Position numbers and translations under genes: made by a program
Notes under the pieces: model-generated
Told to the model about the DNA's origin: nothing
Seen by the model: the letters and a program-made list of their open reading frames with translations, nothing else
Database searches by the model: none
NCBI GenBank assembly: GCA_001792895.1
Contig: MARA01000003.1
Coordinates: forward strand, 868,001 to 932,000
Direction: 5' to 3'
DNA length: 64,000 bases
Origin: Lentinus brumalis
Taxonomy: Eukaryota; Basidiomycota; Agaricomycetes; Polyporales; Polyporaceae
Part shown: piece by piece, positions 46,068-59,638 of the stretch
Layout: every line of letters starts with the position of its first letter
How positions within the stretch are numbered: the stretch's first letter is position 1

Positions 46068-49029
46068 CTACCACGCTTTCCCCGTCATAGGGGTGCCAGA
46101 CCCACTCTGCGGGGAGGTCACAAGCGTGGCAGTGTCACTCGGCGATGCCAACTTCTCGTCCACCGGCGTCAGGTTCCGGACGGACAAGCGGGGTCGCGCA
46201 GGAAGACCGACGGCACGACGGAAGCGAGGGGGTGCAAGTTGTTCAGGCTGTGCGGGAGGGGTCTGAGTTTGACTCTGAGATGCGGGTTTCGGGATCTGCG
46301 GGAGGGCACGAGTGGAGGCAGAGCGGACGGGGGAAGATTGTGCGGGAGTCTCCTCTGTGCGCGTCGCCTGCATGACGAGGGTAGGGCGGGCGAGCTGCAT
46401 GAAGCCTGGACGCGCCACAGTGGCGACACCGACGGAACCGTCGTCGGACACAGCAGAGGAGGCTGACAGGACGCTGTCCTTCGGGTTGACGGGAACGGTC
46501 AGGTCTGTAGGGCGTGTCAATAAAGAACGTCCGGGGTGGCAAACTATTCAACTCACTGCCCACGAACGACGTGATGTCGTATTGTGTACCCATAGAGCCG
46601 ATTACTTTGCGCTGGCTTCGTGAACCGATGCTCGACGCGTCGGAGAAGCGCGACCCAGGCATAGGTGGGGGCGCAAGCGTTCCTGCAGGGGAGGCAGGAC
46701 GACTGAGCTCGGCCACGGGCAAGGGCGCAGGCATGACACCAGAGTCCATACTCGACCGGTTCAGTGGCGGCTGATGCTCGAGGTAGAACTCGCTCTGCGC
46801 CGACGACTGAAGACCACGATCCGGGCTTGGTGTCGCGAGCGTCGGGTCCGGACTGGGATACCTATATTCTTCGGTGCCCATGCTCGGGATGGGCGAAAGG
46901 CCGCCTGTCCGCTGCGAGGCATCCTGCGAATACTGATTGTAGTATGCTGATGAATCAACAGGAGGTGAATAAGCATCCATGCCGAATGCTTGCTTCGAAG
47001 GCGAGAACTGCCGGAGTGCCGCGATGGATTCGTCGAGCTCGTTTTGCTGGCGAAGCAAGATTGACATGTTGGACGAGCGTGCGGAGTCGGGTGGTACCGG
47101 TGACCTGGGAGAGGCAAGCATCGACATGCGGTTCTGGATCGGCATGGGAGGCAGGGGTCGGCTGCGCTGGAGAGGCGTGACAGCAGTGGACGCGAGAGGA
47201 GACATCGGGTAGATCGAGGGTGCATACTGGCTAGCTGCGAGGCTGTTGGGACGCGAGGCCTCGTCATCGCTGGTGGGCGAGATGACCTGGATATTCCTCG
47301 CGATGGAGGAGGATGAATCGTTCTGCTGCTGATAGTACTTCTGCTTGAGGGCATTGGCAAGCACATCTTCGTTAGCGCCTGAATACCTCACCGCATTAGA
47401 GTACTCGATGTCTTGCCAGTCTCTGTTAGGAATAGGCGATGTCATCGAATTAACCTCGGCGCCCTCAACGGACATCGTGGATGAGTTCGGCTTCAAGCTC
47501 GGAGCCGGAGAAGGGGCAGCAGTCTCGACGACTCGGGGTGGGCGGACGGCGTAGTCAGGCAGAGGAGAAACGCCACGCTGCTCATCCTCATCTAACTCGA
47601 CCTGAGTAGGAACGGCGAGAGCATCAAGACGGGGCTTCTCCTCGGCATACCACGGCTGGGGAGCGGTCGGGGTAATAGGGGAAGGGCCACGCTCCGTGTC
47701 GACGTCCCAAGGCTGGGCCTGAACATCTTGTGGCGGACGAGGAAGAGGACGCGCAACGCCAAGCCAAGTCGACAGGCGAGCTGCCATAGACTGGCGCGTG
47801 TCCGCACTCTCGACCTTCGCCGACTTGGCACTATTCCTCTCCATGGTCGGCGGGACGGCTTGTGCGTATCGGTATTGCTCCTCGAGAGCCTGCATCAGGT
47901 TGTCGACCTTGACAGGCTCCGGCGCGGCCTTGACGTCCATGAACCCATCAACCTTCTCGATCGAGCTGCGTTGGAATGTGTTGGCGCGGGATGGACCATT
48001 GGTGGCGGGACGGTAGATCGGGAAGAACGAGAGGTGGCGCAGATGATAGAAGGAGATGGTGAGCATGTAGACGAGCGCGATATACAGCTCCAATGCGCGC
48101 ATGAATCTTCCCAGAACAGTCTCAGTGAACTCGACTTTCAACGAAGTTAGACCGCGTTCCTAGCAGACACTGTCGCACTCACACAGAATCACGTTTCCGA
48201 CCGCTATCCACAGACTAAACAGTAGCGCCACAATGATCGGTGCATACTGAACAAGGATCTTCCCCTTCGTCTGGGTGGTCGAACCGACAGGATACCGAGC
48301 CCAGGTGTTGAGCAGAAGCTTGAGGATGAATATCGCCGACAGAATGATTTCCAGTGCTGCCTCCGCCTCATACAATGGGCCGATCTTCTCGAAGGCGTCG
48401 ACATCACGGTAAACAATCTGGAGGATGGTTATGACGAGCATGACCACGACCGTCGACCACTTCAGGAATGTTCCTATCATACCCCAACGCCTCCAGCTGC
48501 CGCTATGCATGGTGTTTCCCTCAGGGATCGTCTCGCCCAGGGGAACCATGGCGACGAAGCCCCAGTAGAAGACGAAACGCATAGTGTTCGCAAACGCGTA
48601 GAAGATCTCACGGGCGGAGATGAGCGAGTTGACGCCTGCCGCCTCGTCTTTCGAGTGGCCACTGTGACCTCGGCTGAGGAGCTGCGACAAATCAAGAACT
48701 GCTGCGAGGAACGCAAGCAAGACAGATATGTGCAAGCAAAGGACCCATCTGGTAGTCAAATGTAATATGAAGACTTGCAATGGGCAGGGAGATACATAGA
48801 TCACATACCTGTCGACGCGCTTCATCAAGAAGAAGAACGTGAACGTCCCGAAAGCCAGAATCCCCACAGTGAAGATGGGGATGTCGGCCAGGATGAATTG
48901 AATCTGCCGATGACCATGATGAGAGGTCTTCCGGAACACCGGGTATATAGTACTGATAGTATGGCGTACCGCATCGTTGGGACTCAGACTCCTGAAAGCA
49001 GCCCCGGGCGCAACAGACTGAGAAACCAT
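46068..49029 (-). CDS. Orphan seven-transmembrane protein with long cytosolic tail
   Basis: Exons 49029-48809, 48748-48183, 48134-46557 and 46504-46068 give 933 residues in one frame. Seven hydrophobic segments are readable: IPIFTVGILAFGTFTFFFL, VLCLHISVLLAFLAAVLDL, IFYAFANTMRFVFYWGFVAM, FLKWSTVVVMLVITILQIVY, LEIILSAIFILKLLL, IIVALLFSLWIAVGNVIL and RALELYIALVYMLTISFYHL. Then comes a tail of about 600 residues, disordered, Pro/Ser-rich, with many SP/TP sites. Topology resembles an orphan G-protein-coupled receptor, but I cannot place it in the STE3, cAMP-receptor or PTH11 families. Scaffold, sensor or channel are all possible. The start is ATG 49029; the frame upstream has no ATG. Confidence 0.75.
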
Positions 49030-50130
49030 AGAGTTGGCAAAGACTCGAGAGAAGTGTTCAGGCAAGGAGCGGGATGATTGAAAGAATGTGGCGAGGGACG
49101 AGGAAGCAAAGGAATATTAAGTTAGAAGGCCAGCTGGTCAGTGCACGCACGTAGCGTCCGAGTCAGTCCGGCTGAGAAGCGCTACAAGAACCAGAGGGAG
49201 GCTGAGATACAATCCCAGAAGAAAGGCGACCCGGTCCTGTGTGGAGAGCACCCAACAGGAGGACTTGACGCTGCACGGCGGTCAAGAGGGGGACGAGAAC
49301 CTCGAGGAACGGGTTAAAGAGGTTGGGCGCATGGGGCGCCCGGTCTATGCAGTCGGCTGTTCCGGCGTGGTTCGCCCTTAGCGACGAGGAGATGGAGGGG
49401 TTGCTTCCGCATACACCGCGCCTGATCTGACGCTTTCTGTCGCCCGCCGTTCTCCGCTGTCTCCGCTGTCGCGTGTGCAGTCCAAGTGCGGCAGTCGCCC
49501 AGGGCTGGCTGGCATGGCTACGAAAGACGATTGGTGTGCGCAACCCCGCCTGTCCAGTGTCCACCTCTTCCGAGCTGCATATGAAAGAACAACCGCACCT
49601 TGGCACCTCAAACGAACATCTTGGCACTCCGGCACCCACCAAATCAACGTTGCCGTGTCGCAAGTGCCATCGTCGGTAAGGCGCTGTTCGCAGCCTTGCA
49701 GAGACTGACCAATCGCAACAACCAACCTGTGTCCTATACAGGTGCGCATTTGGCGGTCGACGTCGAGTCGTGACGCTCCCCATCGCTCCTACGTGCCAGT
49801 GCACCACTGCGACAGATGATAGTGCCCGTGTGCATGATGCGTTCTCACATAGGCCTGTGATGCTCCCCAGCTCTCTGCCTCCACATGATTCTGGCCATCG
49901 CCGCAGTGTGCAATGATAGAGCCGCTGCATATCTGGGATCTATGTTGTCCTCACGATTCGGATGAACTTGTCTCCCCTAGGCAGCCCACGATCCGACAAG
50001 TCGTATGGGCGGATGAGCGCAGGATGAGCATGTAAGCGTAAACCCTAACCTAAATAAAATCCAGACTGTAGTTCCGGATTAGGAGAACTGATCGGACATC
50101 AACTTTTCAACCACTTTCCGGACCAGCAAC
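49030..50130. other. Intergenic region between divergent 7TM and ADE8 genes
   Basis: A 255-codon minus-strand frame at 49163-49930 has no family resemblance and an irregular composition; I treat it as chance. The stretch holds the repeat at 49968-50001 and, just downstream, TAACCCTAACCTAA (about 50040-50053), which looks like two telomere-type units but is too short to mean more. Confidence 0.45.
49968..50001 (+). repeat. Dispersed 34-bp repeat, copy 2; left half is also one arm of an inverted repeat
   Basis: This is 32/34 identical to 13427-13460. Its first 16 bases (TTGTCTCCCCTAGGCA) occur as a perfect reverse complement at 51421-51436, about 1.44 kb away, with ADE8 between. It may be a terminal repeat of a non-autonomous element; no transposase or clear target duplication is seen. 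Confidence 0.75.
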
Positions 50131-50921
50131 ATGTCCGACGCAGCTGCACAAGGGTCCCGCGAACGACACATAGTCGTGCTCATCTCGGGCTCAGGTGAAT
50201 GCTCCCACAGATGGCCGGAAGTCGTATCTAACCGCTCAACCCAGGGACCAATCTGCAGGCCCTGATCGATGCTCAGAATACCCCTGCCCTCCCATCCGCA
50301 CGCATCACCCTCGTCCTTTCCAACCGAAAAGCGGCCTATGGCCTCACTCGTGCGGCACAGGCTGTCCCGCCGATTCCTACTGCCTACCTCGGCCTGCAGC
50401 CATACCTGAAAGCCAACCCTGGCAAAACACGAGACGACTACGACCGCGAAGTCGGGCGGATCGTTGCTCGAGCAAAGCCCGACCTCGTCGTACTCGCGGG
50501 GTGGATGCACATTATGGGCGACGGTTTCTTGAACATTGTCGGCGGTGATGAGCCATATGACGGCGAGGAGCGCGTCCAGAAACCGATCCCGGTCATTAAC
50601 CTGCACCCTGCCCTGCCTGGCGCGTTTGACGGTGCGCACGCGATTGAGCGGGCGTACGAAGCGTTCCAGAAAGGCGAAATCAAGCACTCCGGCGCTATGG
50701 TGCATCGGGTGGTCAAGGAGGTCGACCGTGGCGAGCCGGTGCTTGTGCGGGAGGTGGAGATCCTACCTGGAGAGCCGATCGAAGCCTTTGAGGAACGACT
50801 TCATGCCGTCGAGTGGAAAATCATCGTCGAAGGGACCAGGAAAGTCCTGGATGAAGTAGCGCCTACTACGGTGAGTATATCGATTTTCCGCAGGTCCGGT
50901 CAGCTCATCCGCGCCATCTAG
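50131..50921 (+). CDS. ADE8: Phosphoribosylglycinamide formyltransferase (GAR transformylase)
   Basis: This enzyme is the third step of de novo purine synthesis, transferring a formyl group from 10-formyl-THF to GAR. Exons 50131-50194 and 50245-50921 give 246 residues. Landmarks are the phosphate loop HIVVLISGSGTNLQALIDA, KPDLVVLAGWMHIMG, the catalytic Asn-His in PVINLHPALPGAFDGAHAIE, and SGAMVHRVVKEVDRGEPVL with the catalytic Asp. It is a stand-alone, monofunctional form as in yeast, not the animal trifunctional GART. The last 15 or so residues (after EVAPTT) run past a possible donor (GTGAGT at about 50872), so the C-terminus could be spliced differently. ATG 50131 sits just before the conserved start. 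Confidence 0.92.
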
Positions 50922-51266
50922 CCTGTATCATAGTGGAGTGGTTGTCAGATACCGCCGTTCAACAGAGGATATTTAGTCTCATCTTAGCATCACTGCAGCA
51001 CTGATGTAGGTTAGTAAGCCGTCACTTTTCGGCGTGCATGGTATCAGCTTGTTTCCTCTCGCGCTCACTTAAGTACAAGGTCAGTTCCCGCAGTGATGTA
51101 CCACCTCGCTCTCCTTCTAACAAGGGCCTATGCGATCATGATGAATCGTCCAGTCGACCGGTGATATCCTTGGTAGGTCCACTGCAGACGGCAATGATTC
51201 TGTCGACGCTCCGCCAGACAGAAACCTTTCAAGCCCTCACGTCCGCGTCCACGTGTGCCGGCGTAC

Positions 51267-51290
51267 CAAGCCGAGTCCCAAGCCGAGTCC
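51267..51290. repeat. Two-copy 12-bp tandem repeat
   Basis: CAAGCCGAGTCC occurs twice in a row without mismatch. Confidence 0.85.
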
Positions 51291-51299
51291 TGCGTTCCA

Positions 51300-51329
51300 C
51301 CTCGGCTGCACGAACCTCGGCTGCACGAA
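51300..51329. repeat. Two-copy 15-bp tandem repeat
   Basis: CCTCGGCTGCACGAA occurs twice in a row without mismatch, ten bases after another perfect duplication. This clustering is unusual for the window. Confidence 0.85.
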
Positions 51330-51420
51330 CGCGCACAGCAGTCGGACAAGCCTCACTGACATGAATGCCCCTCCGTTGTTGGGCCGTGCTTTCTGCACGT
51401 CAATAGGCCCGTCAAACGTG

Positions 51421-51436
51421 TGCCTAGGGGAGACAA
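51421..51436 (-). repeat. Right arm of the 16-bp inverted repeat around ADE8
   Basis: This is the perfect reverse complement of 49968-49983. Confidence 0.75.
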
Positions 51437-51561
51437 TGCCCCTCCGTGCACAGTTGCGGCCGATGAGACAGAAGACTAAGCGCAGATGTCAGTTATTGAA
51501 GTTGAAGCAATTGTCTATTGAGCATAAGCACTACTCTGCAGATCAGTACCACTCCTATGTA

Positions 51562-53676
51562 TCAGAGCCTAGATAAGATAGGCTGCCAGTTGACATGCTC
51601 GACCTGCACAGATGATCGCACGTCAGCAATGTCGCGGCGAGGGATGTCCAGTTCATGTCTGCGACAACTCACCATCTCCGGCACGAGCTGCTGGACATTG
51701 CTCACTCCTAGGAGCCGCATCCCGCGGACAATCTCACGTTCGAGGATGTCAATTGCCCTTACGACGCCTTCCTCGCCGTACGCCTGGCATTTACAAAACT
51801 GGTCAAGTAGGAATACATCGGATCGCGGATGGCACTCACACTCTGGGCGTACAAGAACGGTCGACCCATGCCTACAGCTTTCGCACCGAGGCACAGCGCT
51901 TTGAGGACATCTGGAAACCCAGAAGTCAGCACTAGGGTGAAACGCAGTCACAAAACGTAACTCACCCGTGCCTCTCCTCGCACCTCCATCAATGTAGACT
52001 GGTTCGGCATGTGAGCATTACAGTAGTACGGCAGTCATGAACCACGGACGGACCTTCCAGCTTGTCGAAGACGTCTGGCCTTTGCTGCCGCAGCCTGTAG
52101 AGAACCTCGATGCACGGGAGTGCGCTGCATAACTGCGGTCAGACACATTGCTCCCGGAAGCCAAGCCGTCGCTCACTATTCCAGTTGTCGTCCGCCATGA
52201 TTGGAGATCAAGATCCCGTCAACGCCAGCTTCTGCGGCCAAGACAGCGTCCTACGCGACATGAACGCCTGTCACAATGGCGATAATGTACAGTGGCGAGA
52301 CTCTACTCACCTCGACGCACTGGATGCCTTTGATGACGATCGGTAACTTCGTGACCGACCTTAGCCACGGAATAGTCCTCTCCCAGGTCATGTCGAGGTC
52401 GTCATTCGCAATGAGTGCGCCCGCGGTACCGAGCAAGTTCACGTCCCCTCCTTCTTCCTTCTCCTGCTTCGCAGACTTGTCCGCGCTGTCCGACGCCTGG
52501 TCGGCTTCACGCTCTTGCTCCTCAAGCTCGAACGGTGCGCGGATGTCACGTTCGCGGTTGCCAGCCACGATGGCGTCCACGGTGAGGAAGATCGCATTGT
52601 ATCCGAGAGAAATGACCTCCCGCACGCGTTCCTCAGCAACACGATCGTCTCGGTGCTTGTATAGCTGGAAGAAGAGCGGCTGTTCGGGGCTGACGCGCGC
52701 CTCGGCGATCTGTGCGTACGACAGGGAAGCATTCGACGACACCATCTGGATGATGCCCTTGCGTCCCGCGCCGCGAGTGATGTTCGCCTCACCTAGAGAT
52801 GACGTAGTGAGCGTCTCTGCTAATGGAATAACTTCAATTGGCCGGATTGGCTTGACTTACCGAGCGGGTGTCCCAAACGCGCGAGCGCGGCACCGCTGAC
52901 GAAGACCGGTATTGAGGACTTGAAGCCAAGGATGGTGGTCGAGGGATCGCATTGGGAGACCGGCCGCATCACGCGGGGGTGGAAGAAAAAGCGGGAGAAG
53001 GAGCGATTATTCTCTCGGTCGGCTGGTCAGGGAAGCTCAGGATCGGGGTGGGCGAGGAGAAGACAGGGAATGCGCGCACTGATCTCTTCGTCGGCAGCGG
53101 AAGCGTAGTACGCGAGGGCCTTGTATGAAAGCACTTTCCGTGCGACGTCCTGGCGGAGTAACATACATCGCCAGGCAGAGGGCACGCGCGCGACGGCCAC
53201 GCACCTCGATATCCCACAAGCTCAGCATCCTGCTCACGGGGGGCTTCGCCGCATGGGCTGCCTCGACGCGCAGCTCGTCCTTTGTCTTCCGCCGGTTCTG
53301 AGCGGCCTCCTTGACGGCACTCGCTGCGGCGCTGTCGAGGGAGCCAAGGTGCTTCTCACGGGGGAGATGCTTGTCCAGTGCATCTGGTGGATGTATGGGT
53401 TCATACGCAGAGGTTGCATCCTTGCCCGCATACTTTAGGATGATCTTCGCGCCCCCAGGATGGTCCTGAGGATGCACCAGTTAGACGCGGAGTGCAGGTC
53501 AGGCGAAGAGACGTACGGATAGGAACTCCGTAACATCATAGACCTTGTTACCGATGATGACCCAACATGAGCTGAGCAGCCTCGACTTGAGCAGACTGAC
53601 GGGTGTGTACTGAACGGAGGGCGCACCTTGGCGAGTTGTGTTTCGAAACCTCGTCAAGAGAGAATGACCGGGACAT
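51562..53676 (-). CDS. CYB2: Flavocytochrome b2-type alpha-hydroxy-acid dehydrogenase (L-lactate:cytochrome c oxidoreductase)
   Basis: The enzyme oxidises L-lactate or a related alpha-hydroxy acid with FMN and passes electrons through haem b to cytochrome c, normally in the mitochondrial intermembrane space. About 500 residues over many short exons. The N-terminal cytochrome b5 domain reads MSRSFSLDEVSKHNSPR, CWVIIGNKVYDVTEFL, then DHPGGAKIILKYAGKDAT. The linker and start of the FMN barrel follow (SLWDIE, VARKVLSYKALAYYASAADEE, RFFFHPRVMRPVSQCDPSTT), then PLFFQLYKHRD, LPIVIKGIQ, ISNHGGRQLEY with the catalytic His, YIDGGARRGTDVLKALCLGA, MGRPFLYAQS and the end VEHVNWQPILSRL. From ATG 53676 the b5 fold begins almost at once, so no mitochondrial presequence is evident and a cytosolic form is possible. 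The substrate is inferred from family only. Confidence 0.88.
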
Positions 53677-54201
53677 GATACCAAGAAGACGACAAGAAGA
53701 TGGGCACTATCCAAGCGTGTCGAAGGAGAGATGTGGACCGGGAAGGCGTCATATTTATACGAACATAAGTAAGCTTGCCCTGGAATGCCGCCGCTGGAAG
53801 GTGCCTACACCTTCAGGTGATCGCTCCAGCCGGCCGCGCGCTTGGGCTCAACGCGGGGGAGGGACTTCCCACTCGGCAACCCGGCCCGACGGTGCTATCC
53901 TCCTGGTTCTCATGAGAGGTTGTCTCAGGGCCTCTGTGCACGGTCCACACAGCTGTCGATCTTCCACTCGCAGGACGTGAGCGCGAGCAAGTCGTCAAAG
54001 CAAGGAGCCTGAGTGAGCCGCTGGTCTGTGCGCTTGAGCGGCGGTCATGTGACGGGCGGGTTCGCGTTGTTTGGGCGTTGTTTGGCCGGTCGTTGAACTG
54101 AGCGGAAACCACAACGTGCACCGTCCGCATCCGCCGCCGCCCCTCAGCTCCTGCCCGATCTCCTCTCCGCTGCCCGCGACGGGCCTCTGCTCGCTGCCAC
54201 C
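53677..54201. promoter_or_regulatory. Divergent promoter region, CYB2-like / SAP gene
   Basis: About 525 bp lie between opposed starts. TATTTATACG near 53752-53761 lies about 80 bp upstream of the CYB2-like start and could be its TATA-like element. A duplicated GTTTGGGCGTTGTTTGG stretch near 54067-54085 lies upstream of the SAP gene; its meaning is unknown. Confidence 0.45.
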
Positions 54202-56644
54202 ATGCCGCCGCCGCTCGACCGCGAGATGCTCAAGGCCATGAAGCGCGCAGATCTCCAGCGAATATGCAAAGTGCGTCGCATTCACCGTCCTACCACTCCG
54301 TTCTTACGCTCATCCAAGTATTCAGGATTATGGCATCAAGGCGAACCTCAAGACAGAGGCTTTGATTGAGCTACTCGTTGATACCACTCAAGCCGCGCGC
54401 CCCCCTCCCCAGCGTGCACCTTCCACGCGAATCGCCTCACGCACCACCGCGAATCCTCGCATCAGAGGCTCATCCACCTCCTCTGTCATAATTCACGATA
54501 CAGATGAAGAAGATAACGGCGTTGCAAGTGATCAGTTCACCAGCGGCCTGTCCGCACCTCCCTCGGAAGCCTCAGTCGCACCTGCTCCGCCCGCGCGCAC
54601 AAGACGCGCGAAGGATACGCAGTACAAACTTGGCGTTGGGCGACCCACAGTCGCTGGCGGGCAAGGTGCGCGCTCTGTCACGCGAACCGCCAGTGTGTCG
54701 CAGAAAGGAAGGCGAGGCAAAGGGAGTAAGAGCGCAAAGCCCACGGAAGCTGCCATAGCGGAGGAAGAAGGTTCGTTCCATTGTGTTCCCACATTCTCTC
54801 CCATCCCCTCGAGAGCTCACACCCGGTTTCCCCAGAACCTGACCCAGCACAGTTGGAAAGTAAGTGCGCTTCAGGTCCCAGTATATGCGCTGTCATACTA
54901 ACAAGCCTCCAGTGCCCGAAGCAGGCCCATCGGGTACAACACATGAACCACTCCCCGCTGAACCACCCGTCATCCCTCCTCATATGTCGCCATTGCATAT
55001 GCAGGATCCTCTGGAGCACATGACAGAACCTCTCGGGCTCGCAATGTTGCCTGTGACCCTTCCAGATACGTCCGAACAGCTGAAGGCATACATCAACAAT
55101 TTGGTAGGTTTCATCGTCCGTCAAGCCGCACTGTGGTACCAATCAAAATCTTCTCAGGTGGCCCCGCTCCAGACCCAAGTTCAGCTGTTGCAGGCCGAAT
55201 TACAATCGCGATCGAGCCAAGCGGCTGACTTCAATATGCTCGCCGCGCAGTTGCGCTCGCTCCAGATGGAAGTGGACTCCTTACGACCCCAAGTTGCGCT
55301 GGTTCCCCAGCTACAAGCCGAAGTCAACCAGCTTAGGCAGGTCGTATCGTTACTCGCACAGACGTCGACGGGAATGGTATCTGCTCCATCGGAGAAGAGT
55401 CTTGGGAAGGCTCGTGCATCGTACGTAAACGACGTCTTGGTATTCCGGGCACGTTCTGATCACGTTCGCGTTCATGCAGAGACGAGGGTGCCTCTGGCAC
55501 GACTGTAGGTGTTGGATCGTCTCACATGACTCCAGCCGTGCCCCCAGGAGTGTTTCCCAGCCTTCCTCAGTCCTTACTCGGCAAGCGCCAGCGGGATATG
55601 AACGATAGTCACCTCACCGATGTAGTCGAGGCTGGAGATGAGGATAACTACGGTCAAGAGGATCTCGAGAGGCGAGTGGTTAGATCTCCGAAGAAGCGAG
55701 CCAAGCTCTCGAATCATGAACGAAGACCGTCGGAGCGTTCGTCTGGTGAACCCGTTCGTGGCACTCCTGCTAACCTAGACGGCGATGAGGAAGCTGGTCT
55801 CCGGGGATTTACCATCTTCCAAGGTCCTGAAGAGCCGTTGGAGTCGTACGAAGACCCGCCGCCCCCGACAACGCATCTATCCGACCTCTTCCCCTTCGAT
55901 CCCGACTCTGGGCAAATCACGCCTCCCAATGCCAGCGGCGCCATTCCTCGGCCACTGGGAGCGGACGAGAATGCGCCCAACCAGTTGCCGACCAACTTCA
56001 ACTTCAGCTTCAACACCTCCCTGTTCCATCCCGTGACTTCGACGCCGTTCGGCCTGAATCTCCCGTCCTTCACGTATCCCGAGCCGCCCGCGTCTCCAAC
56101 TCCTGCAGCCCCATCCGGTGGCTTCGTGGAGCGTGCCGGAGGACGTATTGAGCGCAACGACCTGTTCAACCCGCTGCGACGGCCGTCGCAGACTCTAGCG
56201 CAAGCCCTTACGCCCGTACGCCCGCGATCTGCAGCGAGCCGACCGGCGAGTCGCGCTGCGCCAGCTGGTCCGTCACAGCCGCAGACTCAACGTCTTACTC
56301 CCCCTACTGGCGCGGCGGCGGCGGCGATAATCCCCAGCGCGCTCATGGCGACGCCGGAGTTGTCTGCTGTATCTGAGGCGGAGGAGGAGGGCCCCAGCGT
56401 CCCTAGCGCGGCGAGGGCGAACGGATCCGGCATGCATGGTTTCCTGCAGCGCACCGCGTCGAGTACGGAGGTCGGAATGCAGCTCGGGATGAGCAGCACC
56501 CTGCCACTGCCGCCCGAGACACCCGGCGGGCCTGTGAGGCGCACGATGTACGGCACGGAGCTGGACAGCGACACGCGTTTCGGAGACTTTGGCGTCGAGG
56601 GCGTCGCTTCCGGGTTTTGGGCGGGACTTGCGCGGCGGACGTAG
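54202..56644 (+). CDS. SAP-like domain protein with coiled coil, probably nuclear
   Basis: I recognise the N-terminal module only. From ATG 54202 (context CCACCATGC) residues 8-45 form a SAP-like helix-extended-loop-helix (MKRADLQRICKDYGIKANLK, TEALIELLVD), a DNA/RNA-binding motif. The second exon starts at 54326. Then come Arg/Ser/Thr-rich disorder, a basic stretch (GRRGKGSKSAK), and a coiled coil at about 55165-55370 (PLQTQVQLLQAELQSR, LRSLQMEVDSLRPQV, LQAEVNQLRQVVSLL). A basic motif RSPKKRAKLSNHERR looks like a nuclear localisation signal, and a long Pro/Ser-rich tail has short Phe-rich bits (NFNFSFNTSLF). It ends FWAGLARRT at 56644. The exons between 54770 and 54950 are uncertain. A chromatin or RNA-binding scaffold is possible. 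Confidence 0.7.
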
Positions 56645-57369
56645 TGGGTGGCGGGGACTGCTGTTGGATATGCGACACCTACGACTACTTTCCACGTTTC
56701 CCCTTGCTCACTGCTCACACCATGCTGTGGGAACTGCGTAACCTTCCTCTGCTGGCATCTTCTGCGACACCTTCTCGTACACTCCCCGCTCAGCGTCACC
56801 CACCCGAGTCCCCTCACTTGTACATCCTCGTTAATCGGTCACTGTCCTCCCCCTCTCTTGCGTCTTGTGCTGCTATATTGATATTGCTGCTCTTGCATTG
56901 ATGATGGACTCGATGACCTTACGTACTTAAACGAAGTTCCCGCTGTGTCAATAGCTACATACCATTATTGAGTATATCCATAGCTTTCGCGGACATCAGG
57001 TTGGTAATGCATCTCTGTTCTCCACTCCATAAAAACTTGCGCCTGTCCAAGCCGATGTACATATATCTTCGGGGGTAGCACGCGTCCCAGTAGAAATATG
57101 CCAGGCCGGGCACGGGCGTCGTCGCACTCTGCATGTTAGACGCATTCTTGATTCATTATTCCCTCCATAAATATGTAACATAGTTTCCAGCGATACAGCA
57201 GCACTTGAAGAAAGCACGAGCAGCAGAATGAGTGAAGTGAACGGTCGGGCCCTCCGTATTGCATGAGGACCCGGGAGGTATAAGGGGTAACAAAGCGTGT
57301 AGGTGTGGGTGTGCGGGGTAAGTTTGTGCGGTTGCATGTCAATGGGGTCATAAGGGGTCTCGCAAGGCC
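56645..57369. other. Convergent intergenic region
   Basis: This is the 3' end of the SAP gene and of the MAPK gene. No exon chain or repeat is seen. Confidence 0.5.

Positions 57370-59638
<2,269 letters not shown>

Larger units (their letters stand above)
50922..51561. other. Convergent intergenic region with short duplications
   Basis: No gene is supported here. Two perfect two-copy tandem repeats and one inverted-repeat arm (listed separately) are concentrated at 51260-51440, and AATGCCCCTCCG recurs at about 51362 and 51434. This patch looks like debris of small insertions. Confidence 0.5.

Noticed and set aside
49163..49930. A 255-codon minus-strand open frame between the 7TM and ADE8 genes
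   Set aside because: No recognisable motif, Cys- and Arg-rich odd composition and no supporting splice chain; chance is more likely.
50040..50053. TAACCCTAACCTAA, like telomere repeat units
   Set aside because: Only about two units, in the middle of gene-rich sequence; not a telomere, and chance cannot be excluded.
52130..52190. Apparent frame break after NHGGRQLEY in the flavocytochrome b2 gene
   Set aside because: Using the acceptor at TTATGCAG restores frame (QLEYALPCIEV), so no indel is needed.
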